A stretch of DNA of 64,000 bases from Pseudomonadota bacterium (GCA_023426545.1 JAFAAN010000149.1:73075-137074); one strand, 5' to 3'; positions 8,178-17,125 are shown, counted from the stretch's first letter. Translations and numbers: made by a program. The notes: generated by a model from the letters alone, not told the origin.

Positions 8178-10412
8178 ATGTCCCGCTACGCCGTCGCCAT
8201 CTTCGCCAGCGCCTTCCTCCTGTTCGGCGTGCAACCCCTGGTGGGGCGCTACTCGCTGCCGTGGTTCGGCGGCACGCCCGGCGTGTGGACGGCGTGCATG
8301 CTGTTCTTCCAGGCGGTGTTGCTGGGCGGCTACGCGTATTCGCATGGGCTCGCCTCACGCCTGGCGCCCCGCACCCAGGCGCGCGTCCACCTGGGCCTGC
8401 TGACGGTGGCGGTGCTGCTGCTGGGGGCCCGCGCCCTCTGGTCGGGCTCGCCGGTGGCGCCCGGGCCCGAGTGGCGGCCGGAGGGCACCGCGTTCGCCGT
8501 GCCCCGGCTGCTCGCGATGCTGGCGGCCACCATTGGCCTGCCCTTCTTCGTGCTCAGCACCACCGGGCCGCTGCTGCAATCCTGGTTCGCCCGCGCGCGA
8601 CCGGGCCGCTCGCCGTATCCGCTCTACGCGCTGTCCAATGCGGGCTCGCTGCTGGCGCTGCTGGGCTACCCCTTCCTGGTGGAGCCCTGGGTGGGGCGCG
8701 GCACGCAGGCGTGGGGCTGGAGCGTGGGCTTCGTCTTCTTCGCCGGAGCCTGCGCGGTGTGCGCGCTGGAGGTGATGAAGCCGCCCGCTCCCTCGGCGGC
8801 GGCTGCTCCCCTCGACGCCTCGCCCGTAAGTGGCGACGGCGCGGAGCATGCCGCCACGGGGTCGCCTCCCACGGTGAGCCGCACGCTGGCGTGGCTGGGG
8901 CTGAGCTCCTGCGCGTCGGTGCTGCTGCTGGCGACGACGAACCAGCTCTCCCAGGACGTGGCCGCGGGGCCCTTCCTCTGGGTGCTGCCGCTGGCCGTCT
9001 ACCTGCTCACCTTCATCCTCGCCTTCTCCCGGGAGTCCTTCTACTCGCGCACGGTCTACGCCGTGCTGCTCATCGCCTCGGGGGCGGGCGTGGCGCACGC
9101 GCAGACGCAGGGGCCGCAGTCCTCGCTCACGCTCCAGCTCGCGGCCTACTCGGTGGCGCTCTTCGCCGGGAGCATGGTGTGCCATGGCGAGCTGTACCGG
9201 CTGCGCCCCCCGCCACGGCACCTCAGCGCCTTCTACCTGTGGGTGTCCGTGGGGGGCGTGCTCGGCGCGCTCCTCGTCAGCGTGCTCGCGCCCGCGCTCT
9301 TCCGCGCATATTGGGAGTACCCCCTGGCCCTGGGCGCGTGCTGCGTCGTGGCGCTGATGGGCATGGCGAAGCAGACGGGCGAGGCGTCCTCGCGGACGCA
9401 GCGGCTCCAGCGCGTCCTGCGCGGCGCCATGCTGCTGCTGGTGGCGGGGCACCTGACGTACACCATGGCCCGCGAGCAGGGCCGCGCGCGCTTCGCCTCG
9501 CGCAACTTCTTCGGCGTCGTGCGGGTGATGGAGCAGAGCGTGGGCGACCCGGAGCACCACCGCTTCAGCCTGCTCCACGGCGCCATCACCCATGGCCTCC
9601 AGTACGTGGCGTCGGAGCGCAAGGCCGTGGCCACCACGTACTACACGCCGGAGGCGGGCCTGGGCCTGGCCATCGCCGAGCAGCGCCGGCTGCGCGAGGC
9701 CGTGGGGCTGCCGCCGGGCCTGCGCGTGGGCGTGCTGGGGCTGGGCGTGGGCACGAGCGCGGCGCTGCTGAAGGCGGAGGACACCGGGCGCTTCTACGAA
9801 ATCGACCCGGCTGTCATCGCCCTGGCGCGCGGCGAGGGAGGCTTCTTCTCCTTCCTGCGTGACACACCCGCGCAGGTGGAGCTCGTGGAGGGTGACGCGC
9901 GCATCTCCCTGGAGCGCGAGCTGGAGGCCGGAGGTCCGCGAGGCTTCGACGTGCTCGCGCTCGACACCTTCTCCTCGGACGCGGTCCCCGTGCACCTGCT
10001 CACCCAGGAGGCCGTGGCCCTCTACCGCGCGCACCTGGCGCCGCACGGCGTGCTGGCGCTGCACATCAGCAACGTCCACCTGGACCTGGTGCCGCTGACG
10101 CTGGCCCACGCGCGGGCGCTGGGGATGCACGCGGCCCTGGTCGTCCATGAGACGCAGGGGGACGCGCTGCGCAGCAACTGGATGGTGCTGAGCCCTGACC
10201 GCGAGTTCTCCTGGGGCCCCACCTTCACCCGGGCCGCTGCCCGGGTGCGCCGCCTGGGGCTGCGGGGCGAGCCGGACTTCACCTGGACGGACGAGAAGAG
10301 CAGCGTGCTGCACGTGCTCCGGCGCGGCGGCGGCCCCGCGGCGAGCGTGAAGGACGTGGAGGCCTCCTCCGGCCCGCCGGCCCCTGTCACGGCTCAGCCA
10401 GCGGCGGAGTGA
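8178..10412 (+). CDS. Fused multi-pass membrane protein/spermidine synthase-like protein
   Basis: 744 residues. The N-terminal half (about 1-430) is a multi-pass membrane region beginning SRYAVAIFASAFLLFGVQPLVG, typical of the 'fused MFS/spermidine synthase' family. The C-terminal half (about 480-720) is a SpeE-like Rossmann domain: nucleotide loop GVLGLGVGTSAALL, acidic residue in EIDPAV, EGDARISLE, and LDTFSSDAVPVHLLT at the usual catalytic Asp position. These proteins are widespread in myxobacteria and planctomycetes. Polyamine synthesis is not proven for them, and a role in transferring aminopropyl or methyl groups at the membrane is only a guess. It ends 1 bp before the convergent DUF1275 gene. 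Confidence 0.88.
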   Translation: MSRYAVAIFASAFLLFGVQPLVGRYSLPWFGGTPGVWTACMLFFQAVLLGGYAYSHGLASRLAPRTQARVHLGLLTVAVLLLGARALWSGSPVAPGPEWRPEGTAFAVPRLLAMLAATIGLPFFVLSTTGPLLQSWFARARPGRSPYPLYALSNAGSLLALLGYPFLVEPWVGRGTQAWGWSVGFVFFAGACAVCALEVMKPPAPSAAAAPLDASPVSGDGAEHAATGSPPTVSRTLAWLGLSSCASVLLLATTNQLSQDVAAGPFLWVLPLAVYLLTFILAFSRESFYSRTVYAVLLIASGAGVAHAQTQGPQSSLTLQLAAYSVALFAGSMVCHGELYRLRPPPRHLSAFYLWVSVGGVLGALLVSVLAPALFRAYWEYPLALGACCVVALMGMAKQTGEASSRTQRLQRVLRGAMLLLVAGHLTYTMAREQGRARFASRNFFGVVRVMEQSVGDPEHHRFSLLHGAITHGLQYVASERKAVATTYYTPEAGLGLAIAEQRRLREAVGLPPGLRVGVLGLGVGTSAALLKAEDTGRFYEIDPAVIALARGEGGFFSFLRDTPAQVELVEGDARISLERELEAGGPRGFDVLALDTFSSDAVPVHLLTQEAVALYRAHLAPHGVLALHISNVHLDLVPLTLAHARALGMHAALVVHETQGDALRSNWMVLSPDREFSWGPTFTRAAARVRRLGLRGEPDFTWTDEKSSVLHVLRRGGGPAASVKDVEASSGPPAPVTAQPAAE

Positions 10413-10413
10413 C

Positions 10414-11181
10414 TCAGGAGCGCGGCAGGGCCTGGGAGCCGGTGGAGACGGCGCTCAGGTCGAGCGCCACCAGCAGCACCAGCACGGCACACGGCAGGGC
10501 CAGCGTGGCCGCGCCGAGCCGGATGAAGAGCAGGGGGCCCACGGTGCAGCCGAGGAGGAAGGCCGCGCCCAGGCCCAGGTGCAGCCGCGTGCGCTCGAAC
10601 TCGATGGCGGTGGGCAGCGCGCGCAGCCGCCGGTTCAGGCCCCTGAGGCCGTGGTGGCGCGCTCCGTCGCTCAGCCAGGCGACGAGCCGCACCATCTGGA
10701 TGCCGATGTCGGTGATGATGCCGGTGATGTGCGTGGTGCGCACCACGGCGCCCGACACCCGCGTGACGAGCGCGTTCTGGAGCCCCATCGCGAAGGCGAG
10801 GCCCCACATGAGCGTCGGCTCACGCGCGTTGGGGTGGAACGAGAGCCAGGCGCCGATGGTGCCCAGCGTCAGCGCCTCCAGCAGCAGCGCGGACGAGTGG
10901 CGGCCCCGGGCGCGCTCGCGAGACAGCTCCAGCAGCGCCGATGCGGCCATGGCGCCCAGGAGGAAGGCCAGCAGAACCTGCGCGGTCAACCATGCCAGGA
11001 CCGGCTCTCCAGTGGCGAGGGACTCCCCCAGCCTGGCCATGTTCCCGGACATGTGCGACGTGTGCAGGCCCAGTGCGACGAAGCCAGTGGCATTCACCAG
11101 GCCCGCGACACCCGCGAGCAGCAGGGACAACAGCGTGTAGGCACGCCGGTTCCCAGGAGACGATTCCGACGAGAAGGGCAT
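10414..11181 (-). CDS. YoaK/DUF1275 family membrane protein
   Basis: 255 residues with about six hydrophobic segments. The signature phrases of the DUF1275 (YoaK) family are visible: an early AGLVNATGFVALG segment, TSHMSGN, then MGLQNALVTRVSG and TTHITG. Members are inner-membrane proteins of unknown function, sometimes linked to stress tolerance. The gene converges on the spermidine-synthase fusion with one base between stop codons. A HIT hydrolase gene lies 34 nt beyond its start on the same strand, so the two could be cotranscribed. Confidence 0.87.
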   Translation of the reverse strand: MPFSSESSPGNRRAYTLLSLLLAGVAGLVNATGFVALGLHTSHMSGNMARLGESLATGEPVLAWLTAQVLLAFLLGAMAASALLELSRERARGRHSSALLLEALTLGTIGAWLSFHPNAREPTLMWGLAFAMGLQNALVTRVSGAVVRTTHITGIITDIGIQMVRLVAWLSDGARHHGLRGLNRRLRALPTAIEFERTRLHLGLGAAFLLGCTVGPLLFIRLGAATLALPCAVLVLLVALDLSAVSTGSQALPRS

Positions 11182-11215
11182 CGAGGTGGGCGGACATTAC
11201 CACCCCAGGACGGGT

Positions 11216-11560
11216 TCAGCCCGGCGGCCAGGCCAGCGGGCGCCCCGCCAGCAGGTGGAGGTGGATATGGAACACCGTCTGGCCGGCGTCCTGGTGGGTG
11301 TTCATCACCAACCGATAACCGCCGTCCGCGTGGCCTCGTTCCCGGGCCACCTTGGCCGCCGAGGTGAAGAGGTGCCCCACGAGGGCCCGGTCCTCTGGTG
11401 CGATGTCGTTCACCGTGGGGATGTGCTTGCGGGGGATGAACAGGACGTGCGTGGGCGCCTGGGGGTTGATGTCCTCGAAGGCCACGCATTCGTCGTCGCG
11501 GTAGACCACCTTGGCGGGGATGAGCCCATCGCGAATCTTGCAGAAGAGACAGTCGGACAT
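11216..11560 (-). CDS. HIT family nucleotide hydrolase (HinT-like)
   Basis: 114 residues from ATG at 11560 (MSDCLFCKI); the frame is open further upstream, but the conserved family starts here. The zinc-type N-terminus CLFCK and the histidine triad H98-x-H100-x-H102 (HIHLHLL) are intact. Family members hydrolyse purine nucleotide phosphoramidates and bind nucleotides. Length matches bacterial HinT. It is divergent from hprK, with 194 bp between the two starts. Confidence 0.95.
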   Translation of the reverse strand: MSDCLFCKIRDGLIPAKVVYRDDECVAFEDINPQAPTHVLFIPRKHIPTVNDIAPEDRALVGHLFTSAAKVARERGHADGGYRLVMNTHQDAGQTVFHIHLHLLAGRPLAWPPG

Positions 11561-11754
11561 GTTTTCCGGCTTACCAGCCGCGGCGGTCGCGGGGAATGGC
11601 CTCCATGGGCTTCCGTTGCCTGCCGGAAGCCGCTTTTTCGGGCCCTCGGTGGGGTGGGCATGTCCCGGGCCACCCACCCACCGCCCTCATGGTTGAAGGG
11701 CCAAGGAAGGCCAATCCCTCAAAAGGGCTCACCGGTGATATCCACGGGCTGACG

Positions 11755-12720
11755 ATGAAATCCATCCGCATCTCCCAGCTCCTGGAGGACCGCGATTACG
11801 ACCTGCGGCTGGCGCTCGTCGCCGGGCGGAGCGGGTTGTCACGCACCGTGGTCTCCTCGCGCATCCAGAAGCCGGGGCTGGCGCTGGCGGGTTTCACCGA
11901 GCACCTCCATCCGCATCGCGTGCAGGTCTTCGGCAACACGGAGATTTCGTATCTGGCCACCCTGCCGGAGGACCGGCAGCACGCGGCGCTGGCGCAGCTC
12001 TTCGGCGAAGAGGAGCTCGCGTGCGTCGTGGTGACCAAGGACCTGGAGATTCCCCAGTCGCTCGTCTCCGCGTGTGAAGGCGCGGGGCTGGCGCTGATGA
12101 AGACGCCGTTGCTGTCCAGTGAGTTCATCATGCGGGTGCAGACCTTCCTGGAGGAAGCCCTCACCGAGTCCAGCAGCCTGCACGGCGTGTTGATGGACGT
12201 GTTCGGCGTGGGCATCTTGCTGCTGGGCAAGAGCGGCATCGGCAAGAGCGAGATTGCCCTGGACCTGGTGATGCGGGCCCACCGCCTGGTGGCGGACGAC
12301 ATCGTGGACGTCACCCGCCGCAAGGGCGCCGTCTACGGCGCGGGCAACCCGGTCATCAAGCACCACATGGAGATCCGGGGCCTGGGCATCATCAACATCA
12401 AGGACCTGTTCGGCGTCGCCGCGGTCCGCGAGCAGAAGAAGATTGAACTGGTCATCGAGCTCCAGGAGTGGGACCCCCACCAGGAGTATGACAGGCTGGG
12501 CGTGGAGGACCGGCACCTGCAGATCGTCGGGGTGGACATCCCCCTGTCGGTGGTGCCCGTTCGTCCCGGCCGCAATATGGCGACCATCATCGAGGTCGCC
12601 GCCCGTAACCAGTTGCTCAAGCTACAGGGTCACCACTCGGCGAGAGAGTTCGCCGAGCGGCTCAATCGGGCCATCGCCGAAGGGGCGATGCGCCGAACCT
12701 TGGGAGAAGAGGTCGAGTGA
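11755..12720 (+). CDS. hprK: HPr kinase/phosphorylase
   Basis: 321 residues from ATG 11755 (MKSIRISQLLED); the open frame reaches 11596, but family proteins begin here. The N-terminal domain is MurF-like. The C-terminal kinase core has Walker A GKSGIGKS at 158-165, VADDIVDV and the HprK signature HHMEIRGLGIINIKDLFG. It phosphorylates, and by phosphorolysis dephosphorylates, the regulatory Ser of HPr; the HPr encoded at 20975 keeps that Ser (S49). The stop overlaps the rapZ start (GTGA), so the two are coupled. Confidence 0.96.
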   Translation: MKSIRISQLLEDRDYDLRLALVAGRSGLSRTVVSSRIQKPGLALAGFTEHLHPHRVQVFGNTEISYLATLPEDRQHAALAQLFGEEELACVVVTKDLEIPQSLVSACEGAGLALMKTPLLSSEFIMRVQTFLEEALTESSSLHGVLMDVFGVGILLLGKSGIGKSEIALDLVMRAHRLVADDIVDVTRRKGAVYGAGNPVIKHHMEIRGLGIINIKDLFGVAAVREQKKIELVIELQEWDPHQEYDRLGVEDRHLQIVGVDIPLSVVPVRPGRNMATIIEVAARNQLLKLQGHHSAREFAERLNRAIAEGAMRRTLGEEVE

Positions 12721-13580
12721 CCGCCCACGCGAAACACATCGTCATCATCACCGGCATGTCCGGCTCCGGAAAGTCCACCGCCATCCGGGCGCTGGAGGAT
12801 TCGGGCTTCTTCTGCATCGACAACCTGCCGGTGTTGCTGCTGCCCAAGCTCACGGAGCTGGCCGGTGGCGGCCACTATGAACGCATGGCGCTGGTGGTGG
12901 ACGTCCGCGAGGGCGTCTTCCTCAAGGACGCGCCGCGCATCCTCGCCGAGGTCCGCCGCGCCGGGCACCAGGTGGAGGTGCTCTTCCTGGACGCCAGCGA
13001 TGACAGCCTCATCCGCCGCTTCAGCGAGACGCGCCGCCGCCACCCGCTGGCGCCCAACGGCACCGTCGCCGAGGGCATCAAGGCGGAGCGCGAGGCGCTG
13101 CGAGACCTGCGCGAGCTGGCCGACCAGGTCATCGACTCGTCCACGCTCAACGTTCATGACCTGAAGCGCATGGTGCAGGCGCGCTTCAGCCCGGAGCCCG
13201 CCGCGGGCCCCAGCCTGTCCATCATGTCGTTTGGCTACCGCTACGGCGTGCCCTCCCAGGCGGACCTCGTCCTGGACGTGCGCTTCCTGCCCAACCCGTA
13301 CTTCGTCCCCGACATGAAGGGGCTGACGGGCAAGGTGCCGAAGGTGGCCGCCTACGTGCTGGACCGTGAGGAGACGCAGCAGTTCCTCGACAAGGTCGTG
13401 GACCTCTGCCGCTTCCTGTTCCCGCGCTACCAGAAGGAGGGGAAGGCGTACCTCACGGTGGCCCTGGGGTGCACCGGCGGCAAGCACCGCTCCGTGGCCA
13501 TCGCCGCCGAGCTCACCCGGCGCCTGACGGACGAGAACACCCGCGTCCAGCTCTGGGATAGGGATATGGAGAAGGAGTAG
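12717..13580 (+). CDS. rapZ: RNase adapter protein/nucleotide-binding RapZ
   Basis: 287 residues, GTG start overlapping the hprK stop. Walker A GMSGSGKST at 13-21; FCIDNLPV, then LDASDDSLIRRFSETRRRHPL and the C-terminal block GCTGGKHRSV are hallmarks of RapZ (YvcJ/YhbJ). In E. coli RapZ senses glucosamine-6-phosphate and steers RNase E to the GlmZ sRNA; outside enterobacteria it is a GTP/ATPase linked to PTS operons. The hprK-rapZ pairing beside a mannose-type PTS is the standard arrangement in many Gram-negative bacteria, here interrupted by about 5 kb. Confidence 0.96.
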   Translation: MTAHAKHIVIITGMSGSGKSTAIRALEDSGFFCIDNLPVLLLPKLTELAGGGHYERMALVVDVREGVFLKDAPRILAEVRRAGHQVEVLFLDASDDSLIRRFSETRRRHPLAPNGTVAEGIKAEREALRDLRELADQVIDSSTLNVHDLKRMVQARFSPEPAAGPSLSIMSFGYRYGVPSQADLVLDVRFLPNPYFVPDMKGLTGKVPKVAAYVLDREETQQFLDKVVDLCRFLFPRYQKEGKAYLTVALGCTGGKHRSVAIAAELTRRLTDENTRVQLWDRDMEKE

Positions 13581-13654
13581 TACCGTCAAATTGCAATGCG
13601 GGTGCGTTGCGCTTTGCTCCGATTGAATGCCAGACAGAAACTCTGTCAGGCTTT

Positions 13655-13685
13655 GAGGGGGTGGGCTGAATGCCCCCCCCCCCTC
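13655..13685 (+). terminator. GC hairpin with a C11 tract between rapZ and a lipoprotein gene
   Basis: GAGGGGGTGGGC (13655-13666) can pair with the run of cytosines ending CCCCTC (to 13685) across a short loop, giving a stem of about 12 bp. The 3' arm contains 11 consecutive C residues (13673-13683). No T-tract follows, so termination is uncertain. The ribosome-binding site of the next gene (AGGAGA, 13691) begins 5 nt after the stem. A small hairpin GACAGA/TCTGTC lies just upstream. Confidence 0.4.
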
Positions 13686-13702
13686 ATGATAGGAGACCCC
13701 GC

Positions 13703-14308
13703 ATGCGATTCCTCGATTCGGCTGTCTGGTTTTGTGCCGCTGCGTCCCTGGCCGCCTGTGGCGCCGCTGACGAGTCCCCGGAGCAAGCGGGGCTGGCGCA
13801 GCAGGAAGCCGCGCTGACCACCGGCACCACGCAGGGCTGTACGTACTCCATCACCGCGGAGGACGTTCCCGGCACGGTGCCGCCGCAGTACCGCGTAATG
13901 GTGTCGCGCGCGGCTTCCGCCACGTGTCCCTGGGGGGCGGCGAGCGTGATGCTGAGCACGGGGTCTTATTCCTTTCCGGCGCGCGCGCTCCTGGCGAACA
14001 GCTACGGCCTGGCTGTGACATACACGGGCAAGTACTCGCCCAGCGGCAGCGCGCCCATCAGCTGCAGTGTGCAGCAGATCGACCCGGAGACCCTGGGCGT
14101 GGTGCGCAGAACGGGCGTCGGCGTGTGGCTGGGCAAGGGCAACATCTACAGCTGCAACCTGGACCAGACGGACGGCGGCGCGACGCTGGTGGTCTATGGA
14201 ACGAAGAACGGCCCCATCTACGGCGAGACGGGCAGTGGCAACAACTACGTCCTCACCTACTACGACTTCTTCACCAGCGAGACGCCGCCCGCCGTCTATG
14301 CGTACTGA
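13703..14308 (+). CDS. Small lipoprotein of unknown function
   Basis: 201 residues from ATG 13703, preceded by AGGAGA. The N-terminus MRFLDSAVWFCAAASLAACG is a lipoprotein signal with lipobox LAAC. The mature part (about 180 residues) is Ser/Thr/Gly/Tyr-rich with several cysteines and no recognisable motif; it looks like a compact secreted beta protein. I recognise no family. It follows rapZ after a C-rich hairpin and converges on the Imm11 gene. Confidence 0.8.
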   Translation: MRFLDSAVWFCAAASLAACGAADESPEQAGLAQQEAALTTGTTQGCTYSITAEDVPGTVPPQYRVMVSRAASATCPWGAASVMLSTGSYSFPARALLANSYGLAVTYTGKYSPSGSAPISCSVQQIDPETLGVVRRTGVGVWLGKGNIYSCNLDQTDGGATLVVYGTKNGPIYGETGSGNNYVLTYYDFFTSETPPAVYAY

Positions 14309-14575
14309 GTCATTGCGCGCTCGGTCGCGCGGGACCCGGGGGCATGGCGTCTGAGAGGATTCAGGCCGCCAGGTGGCAATGTGTTTGGGCGGATGGGGTG
14401 GGGCAGGGCCTTTGGATGTCATTCCCCAACGCCCGCCGCCTCTCGGTCCCACGCGAGACGCTTGTGGGGATGCACCGTTCCTCTCCACAGCCAGAAGTCT
14501 TCGTTCCCACGGCGCGGAAGCCAGGACGCTTCGAGGGCGGCGTCGCGTCGCCCACGAGGGGCTGGCGTCAGCGGC

Positions 14576-15385
14576 TCAGCGCCGCTTCGTCCGGGACTTC
14601 CGGGCGGGGCCCTTCTTCCGGCGGGGCTTCCGCGGCGGCTCCGTCACCTCGGCGAAGCGCGCGCCGGTGATGCCGGCGTGCTCGAGCGCCTCCTTGATGC
14701 CCTCGGACACGATGAGGCTCACCGGCCAGCCCCAGGTCCGGAGCACCCGGGCGCCGTTCGTCTTCGCCGGGTCGATTCGCAGCCCGCGCACGCTGCGGTA
14801 GTGGCCCACGCGCTCGGGCGGGCTGTCGTCGGCCGTGTAGTGGATGACCTCGGCGCAGGCCCGCTCGTCGATGCACCGCACCAGCCGCGTGGCGACGAGG
14901 ACGAAGTAGGGCTCGGTGCGGTCCTCCACCTCGACCGGCAGCAACTGCACGTCGTGCGGCGCCAGCTCCCGGAAGACGGAGGCCACGCGCGCGGAGATGA
15001 CCGGGGTGAGCCCGGCGCCCGCCAGCGAGAAGTCGAGCGGCGGCCCTGGCGGCTTCACCGCGACGCGCAGCTTCCCCACCCCCTGGACGCGGGCTCCGGA
15101 GGTGAAGAGCCAGACGGAGTCCAGCTTCTGCCGGGCGTTCACCGCCACCGGGTCGCTCAGCTCGGGGCGCCCGGGAATGCGGAAGTCATCATGAAGGTCG
15201 AAGTAGCGCGCGGACCGGGCTGTGCGCGGTGAGGTCCTGCGCGGGGCCGGCTTCGCCCGGGGCTGCGCCTCCTCGGGGACACCGGAGAGGAGCATCTGCC
15301 GGGGGGCATCCGGGAGGGGGCCGGAGCCGCTTCTCGGGGAGCGTCGCGTCAGGACGCGGAGCGCCTCGGTGAGCCGCCTGAACAT
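14576..15385 (-). CDS. Imm11 (DUF1629) family protein, apparently an orphan
   Basis: 269 residues. After a basic, low-complexity N-terminus of about 55 residues, the rest carries family phrases common in myxobacterial Imm11/DUF1629 proteins: YFDLHDDFRIPGR, LDFSLAGAGLTPVI, FVLVATRLVRCIDE, RGLRIDP and VLRTWGWPVSLIVSE, with a Lys/Arg-rich tail. Family members were predicted as immunity proteins of polymorphic toxin systems. No toxin gene is adjacent: neighbours are a small lipoprotein and a phosphoesterase. It may protect against toxins from other strains, or be a housekeeping relative. Family assignment is from memory of the motif pattern. Confidence 0.8.
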   Translation of the reverse strand: MFRRLTEALRVLTRRSPRSGSGPLPDAPRQMLLSGVPEEAQPRAKPAPRRTSPRTARSARYFDLHDDFRIPGRPELSDPVAVNARQKLDSVWLFTSGARVQGVGKLRVAVKPPGPPLDFSLAGAGLTPVISARVASVFRELAPHDVQLLPVEVEDRTEPYFVLVATRLVRCIDERACAEVIHYTADDSPPERVGHYRSVRGLRIDPAKTNGARVLRTWGWPVSLIVSEGIKEALEHAGITGARFAEVTEPPRKPRRKKGPARKSRTKRR

Positions 15386-15483
15386 CCGCCAATGTTATGT
15401 CCCCACCCCCGGGGAGGGGCGAAAAGAAGCTGCGGACCGGGTCCCCTGTCGCCTTTCCGGCCGCCCGGACGGCCGTCCCGGGG

Positions 15484-16191
15484 CTACCAGGAGCTGTGCA
15501 GCGAGTAGCTCCCCGCGCGCGTATCCAGGCTGATGAACGAGAACTGCCCCTCCGAGCACGTCCCGCTGTTGAGGAAGAGCTTGTTGCCGTGCTCCACGCG
15601 CAGGCCCAGGTGGGTGTGGCCGGTGACGACGATGTCCGCGTCGTGGGCGTTGGCCCGCGCCACCGCCCAGCGCTGGAAGGTGCAGCGCTCCGGGTCCGGC
15701 AGGGCGTTGGTCATCTTCAGGTCCAGCGACTGGAACCAGCGGAACATCGCCCGCATCCGCATCCGCCGCAGCCACGCCCCGGCCCACACCGCCGCCTCGG
15801 AGAGCCGGCGCGCCTTGCGAATCATCCAGTCGTGATGGTGGCCGTGGGTGAACAACATCCGCACCCCATCCGCCTCCAGAATCAGTTGTTCGGGGGCGCC
15901 CAGCACGGTGCCGGCCACCAGGTCATGGTTGCCGTGGATGTAGTGGTAGCGGGGCAGCTCGAAGCGCCGGACGATTTCGGGGTGCGCCGCGCGGGCCGCC
16001 ACCAGCTCCGCCACCTTCCGTCCCGGCGTGCGGGGCGTGAGCGTCTCGAAGATGTCGCCCAGGAGCACGATGCGCTCGAAGTTTCCTTCGAGGAAGCGGA
16101 GGAAACGCAGGAAGCCGGAGTCGTCGTGCCCGAAGTGGTCGGCGGCATCCCGCCGCCCGAGATGGAGGTCCGAAATCACCGCGATCCGCAT
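15484..16191 (-). CDS. Calcineurin-like metallophosphoesterase (LpxH/UDP-diacylglucosamine hydrolase-like)
   Basis: 235 residues from ATG 16191, preceded by GGGAG at good spacing; an upstream in-frame TTG (16203) is less likely. All metal-binding blocks are present: DLHLG, LLGDIFE, HGNHD, THGHHHD and GHTHLG. Size and architecture resemble YbbF/LpxH-type phosphoesterases, but no lipid A gene is next to it, so the substrate is open. It stands alone between the Imm11 gene and a 340-bp gap. Confidence 0.9.
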   Translation of the reverse strand: MRIAVISDLHLGRRDAADHFGHDDSGFLRFLRFLEGNFERIVLLGDIFETLTPRTPGRKVAELVAARAAHPEIVRRFELPRYHYIHGNHDLVAGTVLGAPEQLILEADGVRMLFTHGHHHDWMIRKARRLSEAAVWAGAWLRRMRMRAMFRWFQSLDLKMTNALPDPERCTFQRWAVARANAHDADIVVTGHTHLGLRVEHGNKLFLNSGTCSEGQFSFISLDTRAGSYSLHSSW

Positions 16192-16531
16192 GCGCTCTCC
16201 CAAAGGTCAGGGGGAAGGTAGGAAGGGCGTGCGGCGGATGAATGGTCGGCGCGCGAAGACTTCGCCGCATCCCGATGCCATTCCTGTGTCGTCACTGCGT
16301 GCCCCTCCCCGTGGCCCGGCATCGCTGTTGTCAGAGACGGGGCTTTGGCCACCCTGCGCATGGCGCCAGGATTCGTCCATGCGGCCCGTGTGCCGCATGT
16401 CGCCGCGCGGATGAATGCCGATTCGTTACTGGACATCTCGCGCTCCGCGCGACGGGAATCGCGCGAAGCCCCAAGGTGATGGCCGCCGGTGCTGGCCGCG
16501 CCGCTGCGCCACTCCGGACCCGGGTTCCCTA
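16192..16531. other. 340-bp intergenic region without a recognised gene
   Basis: It lies between the start of the phosphoesterase gene and the stop of the next minus-strand lipoprotein gene, so it should hold the phosphoesterase promoter. An 11-bp direct repeat, GCGGATGAATG, occurs at 16234-16244 and 16407-16417. No convincing small gene, RNA or terminator was seen. Confidence 0.5.
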
Positions 16532-17125
16532 TCAGGGCGAGACCGTGACCTGCACTGCCGGACACTGCACCTCCACTTCGCGGAACCCACCGAAGGACGC
16601 GGGGACTGTCTGGCCCTCCCGCGCGACGTCCTTCAGAACGCCACGGAACGCGATGCGATACGTCCCTGGCGCCCGCATGTCGTAGTCGCGCGCGACATTC
16701 ACCTTGCCCTCCACCGATGCACCGGGCGCGAGCGTGACGTAGTCGTCCGCCGTGGGTGGCCCGCGCTTCACCATGGGGCCGCGGTAGTCGAGCGGCGTCC
16801 CATCTCGCGAGAAGTCGAAGATGTTGTTGCGTACGCCCTCCAGCGGCGTGTGCCAGTCGAGCACGCGCAGGGGCTGCGCCGAGGGGTTGCTCAACTGGAA
16901 CACGAGCTCCACCGGCGAGCCAGGGCTCACCTGGGCCGGACCGCTCAGCGTGCACGTGAGGGACGTTGTCATGTCTGGGGTCTCTTGCTGCGTTTCAGGG
17001 AGGGCGGGCGCCGCTTGCTCCTGGGGAGGCGGCGGAGGTGCTTCTGGCCGCAACGTGCAGGCGCCGCCCAGCATTCCGAGGCAGAACATCGCCACGCCTG
17101 GCCACCGACCATGTGAGAAGACCAT
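16532..17125 (-). CDS. Lipoprotein resembling the pro-domain of M35 metalloproteases
   Basis: 197 residues. Signal ending in the lipobox LGGAC, followed by a Pro/Gln-rich linker to about residue 50. The mature domain has the rhythm of the Ig-like N-terminal domain of M35 (deuterolysin) peptidases: SLTCTLSGPAQV, VFQLSNPSAQPLRVLDWHTPLEG, DYRGPMVKRGPP, VTLAPGASVEGKVNVA and GTYRIAFRG. The catalytic HExxH domain that usually follows is absent, and the protein ends here. It may be an inhibitor or chaperone for such a protease, or a decayed gene. The family link is by eye and moderate. Confidence 0.75.
   Translation of the reverse strand: MVFSHGRWPGVAMFCLGMLGGACTLRPEAPPPPPQEQAAPALPETQQETPDMTTSLTCTLSGPAQVSPGSPVELVFQLSNPSAQPLRVLDWHTPLEGVRNNIFDFSRDGTPLDYRGPMVKRGPPTADDYVTLAPGASVEGKVNVARDYDMRAPGTYRIAFRGVLKDVAREGQTVPASFGGFREVEVQCPAVQVTVSP

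Noticed and set aside
11648..11682. A large GGTGGG/CCCACC hairpin between the HIT gene and hprK
   Set aside because: The arms pair only with bulges, and similar G/C runs are common in this DNA.
14314..14330. GCGCG-CTCGGT-CGCGC as a terminator of the lipoprotein gene
   Set aside because: A 5-bp stem with no T-tract; too weak in high-GC DNA.
16234..16417. 11-bp direct repeat GCGGATGAATG as mobile-element ends or att sites
   Set aside because: Only two copies, no gene between them and no transposase or integrase; chance repeat is likely.
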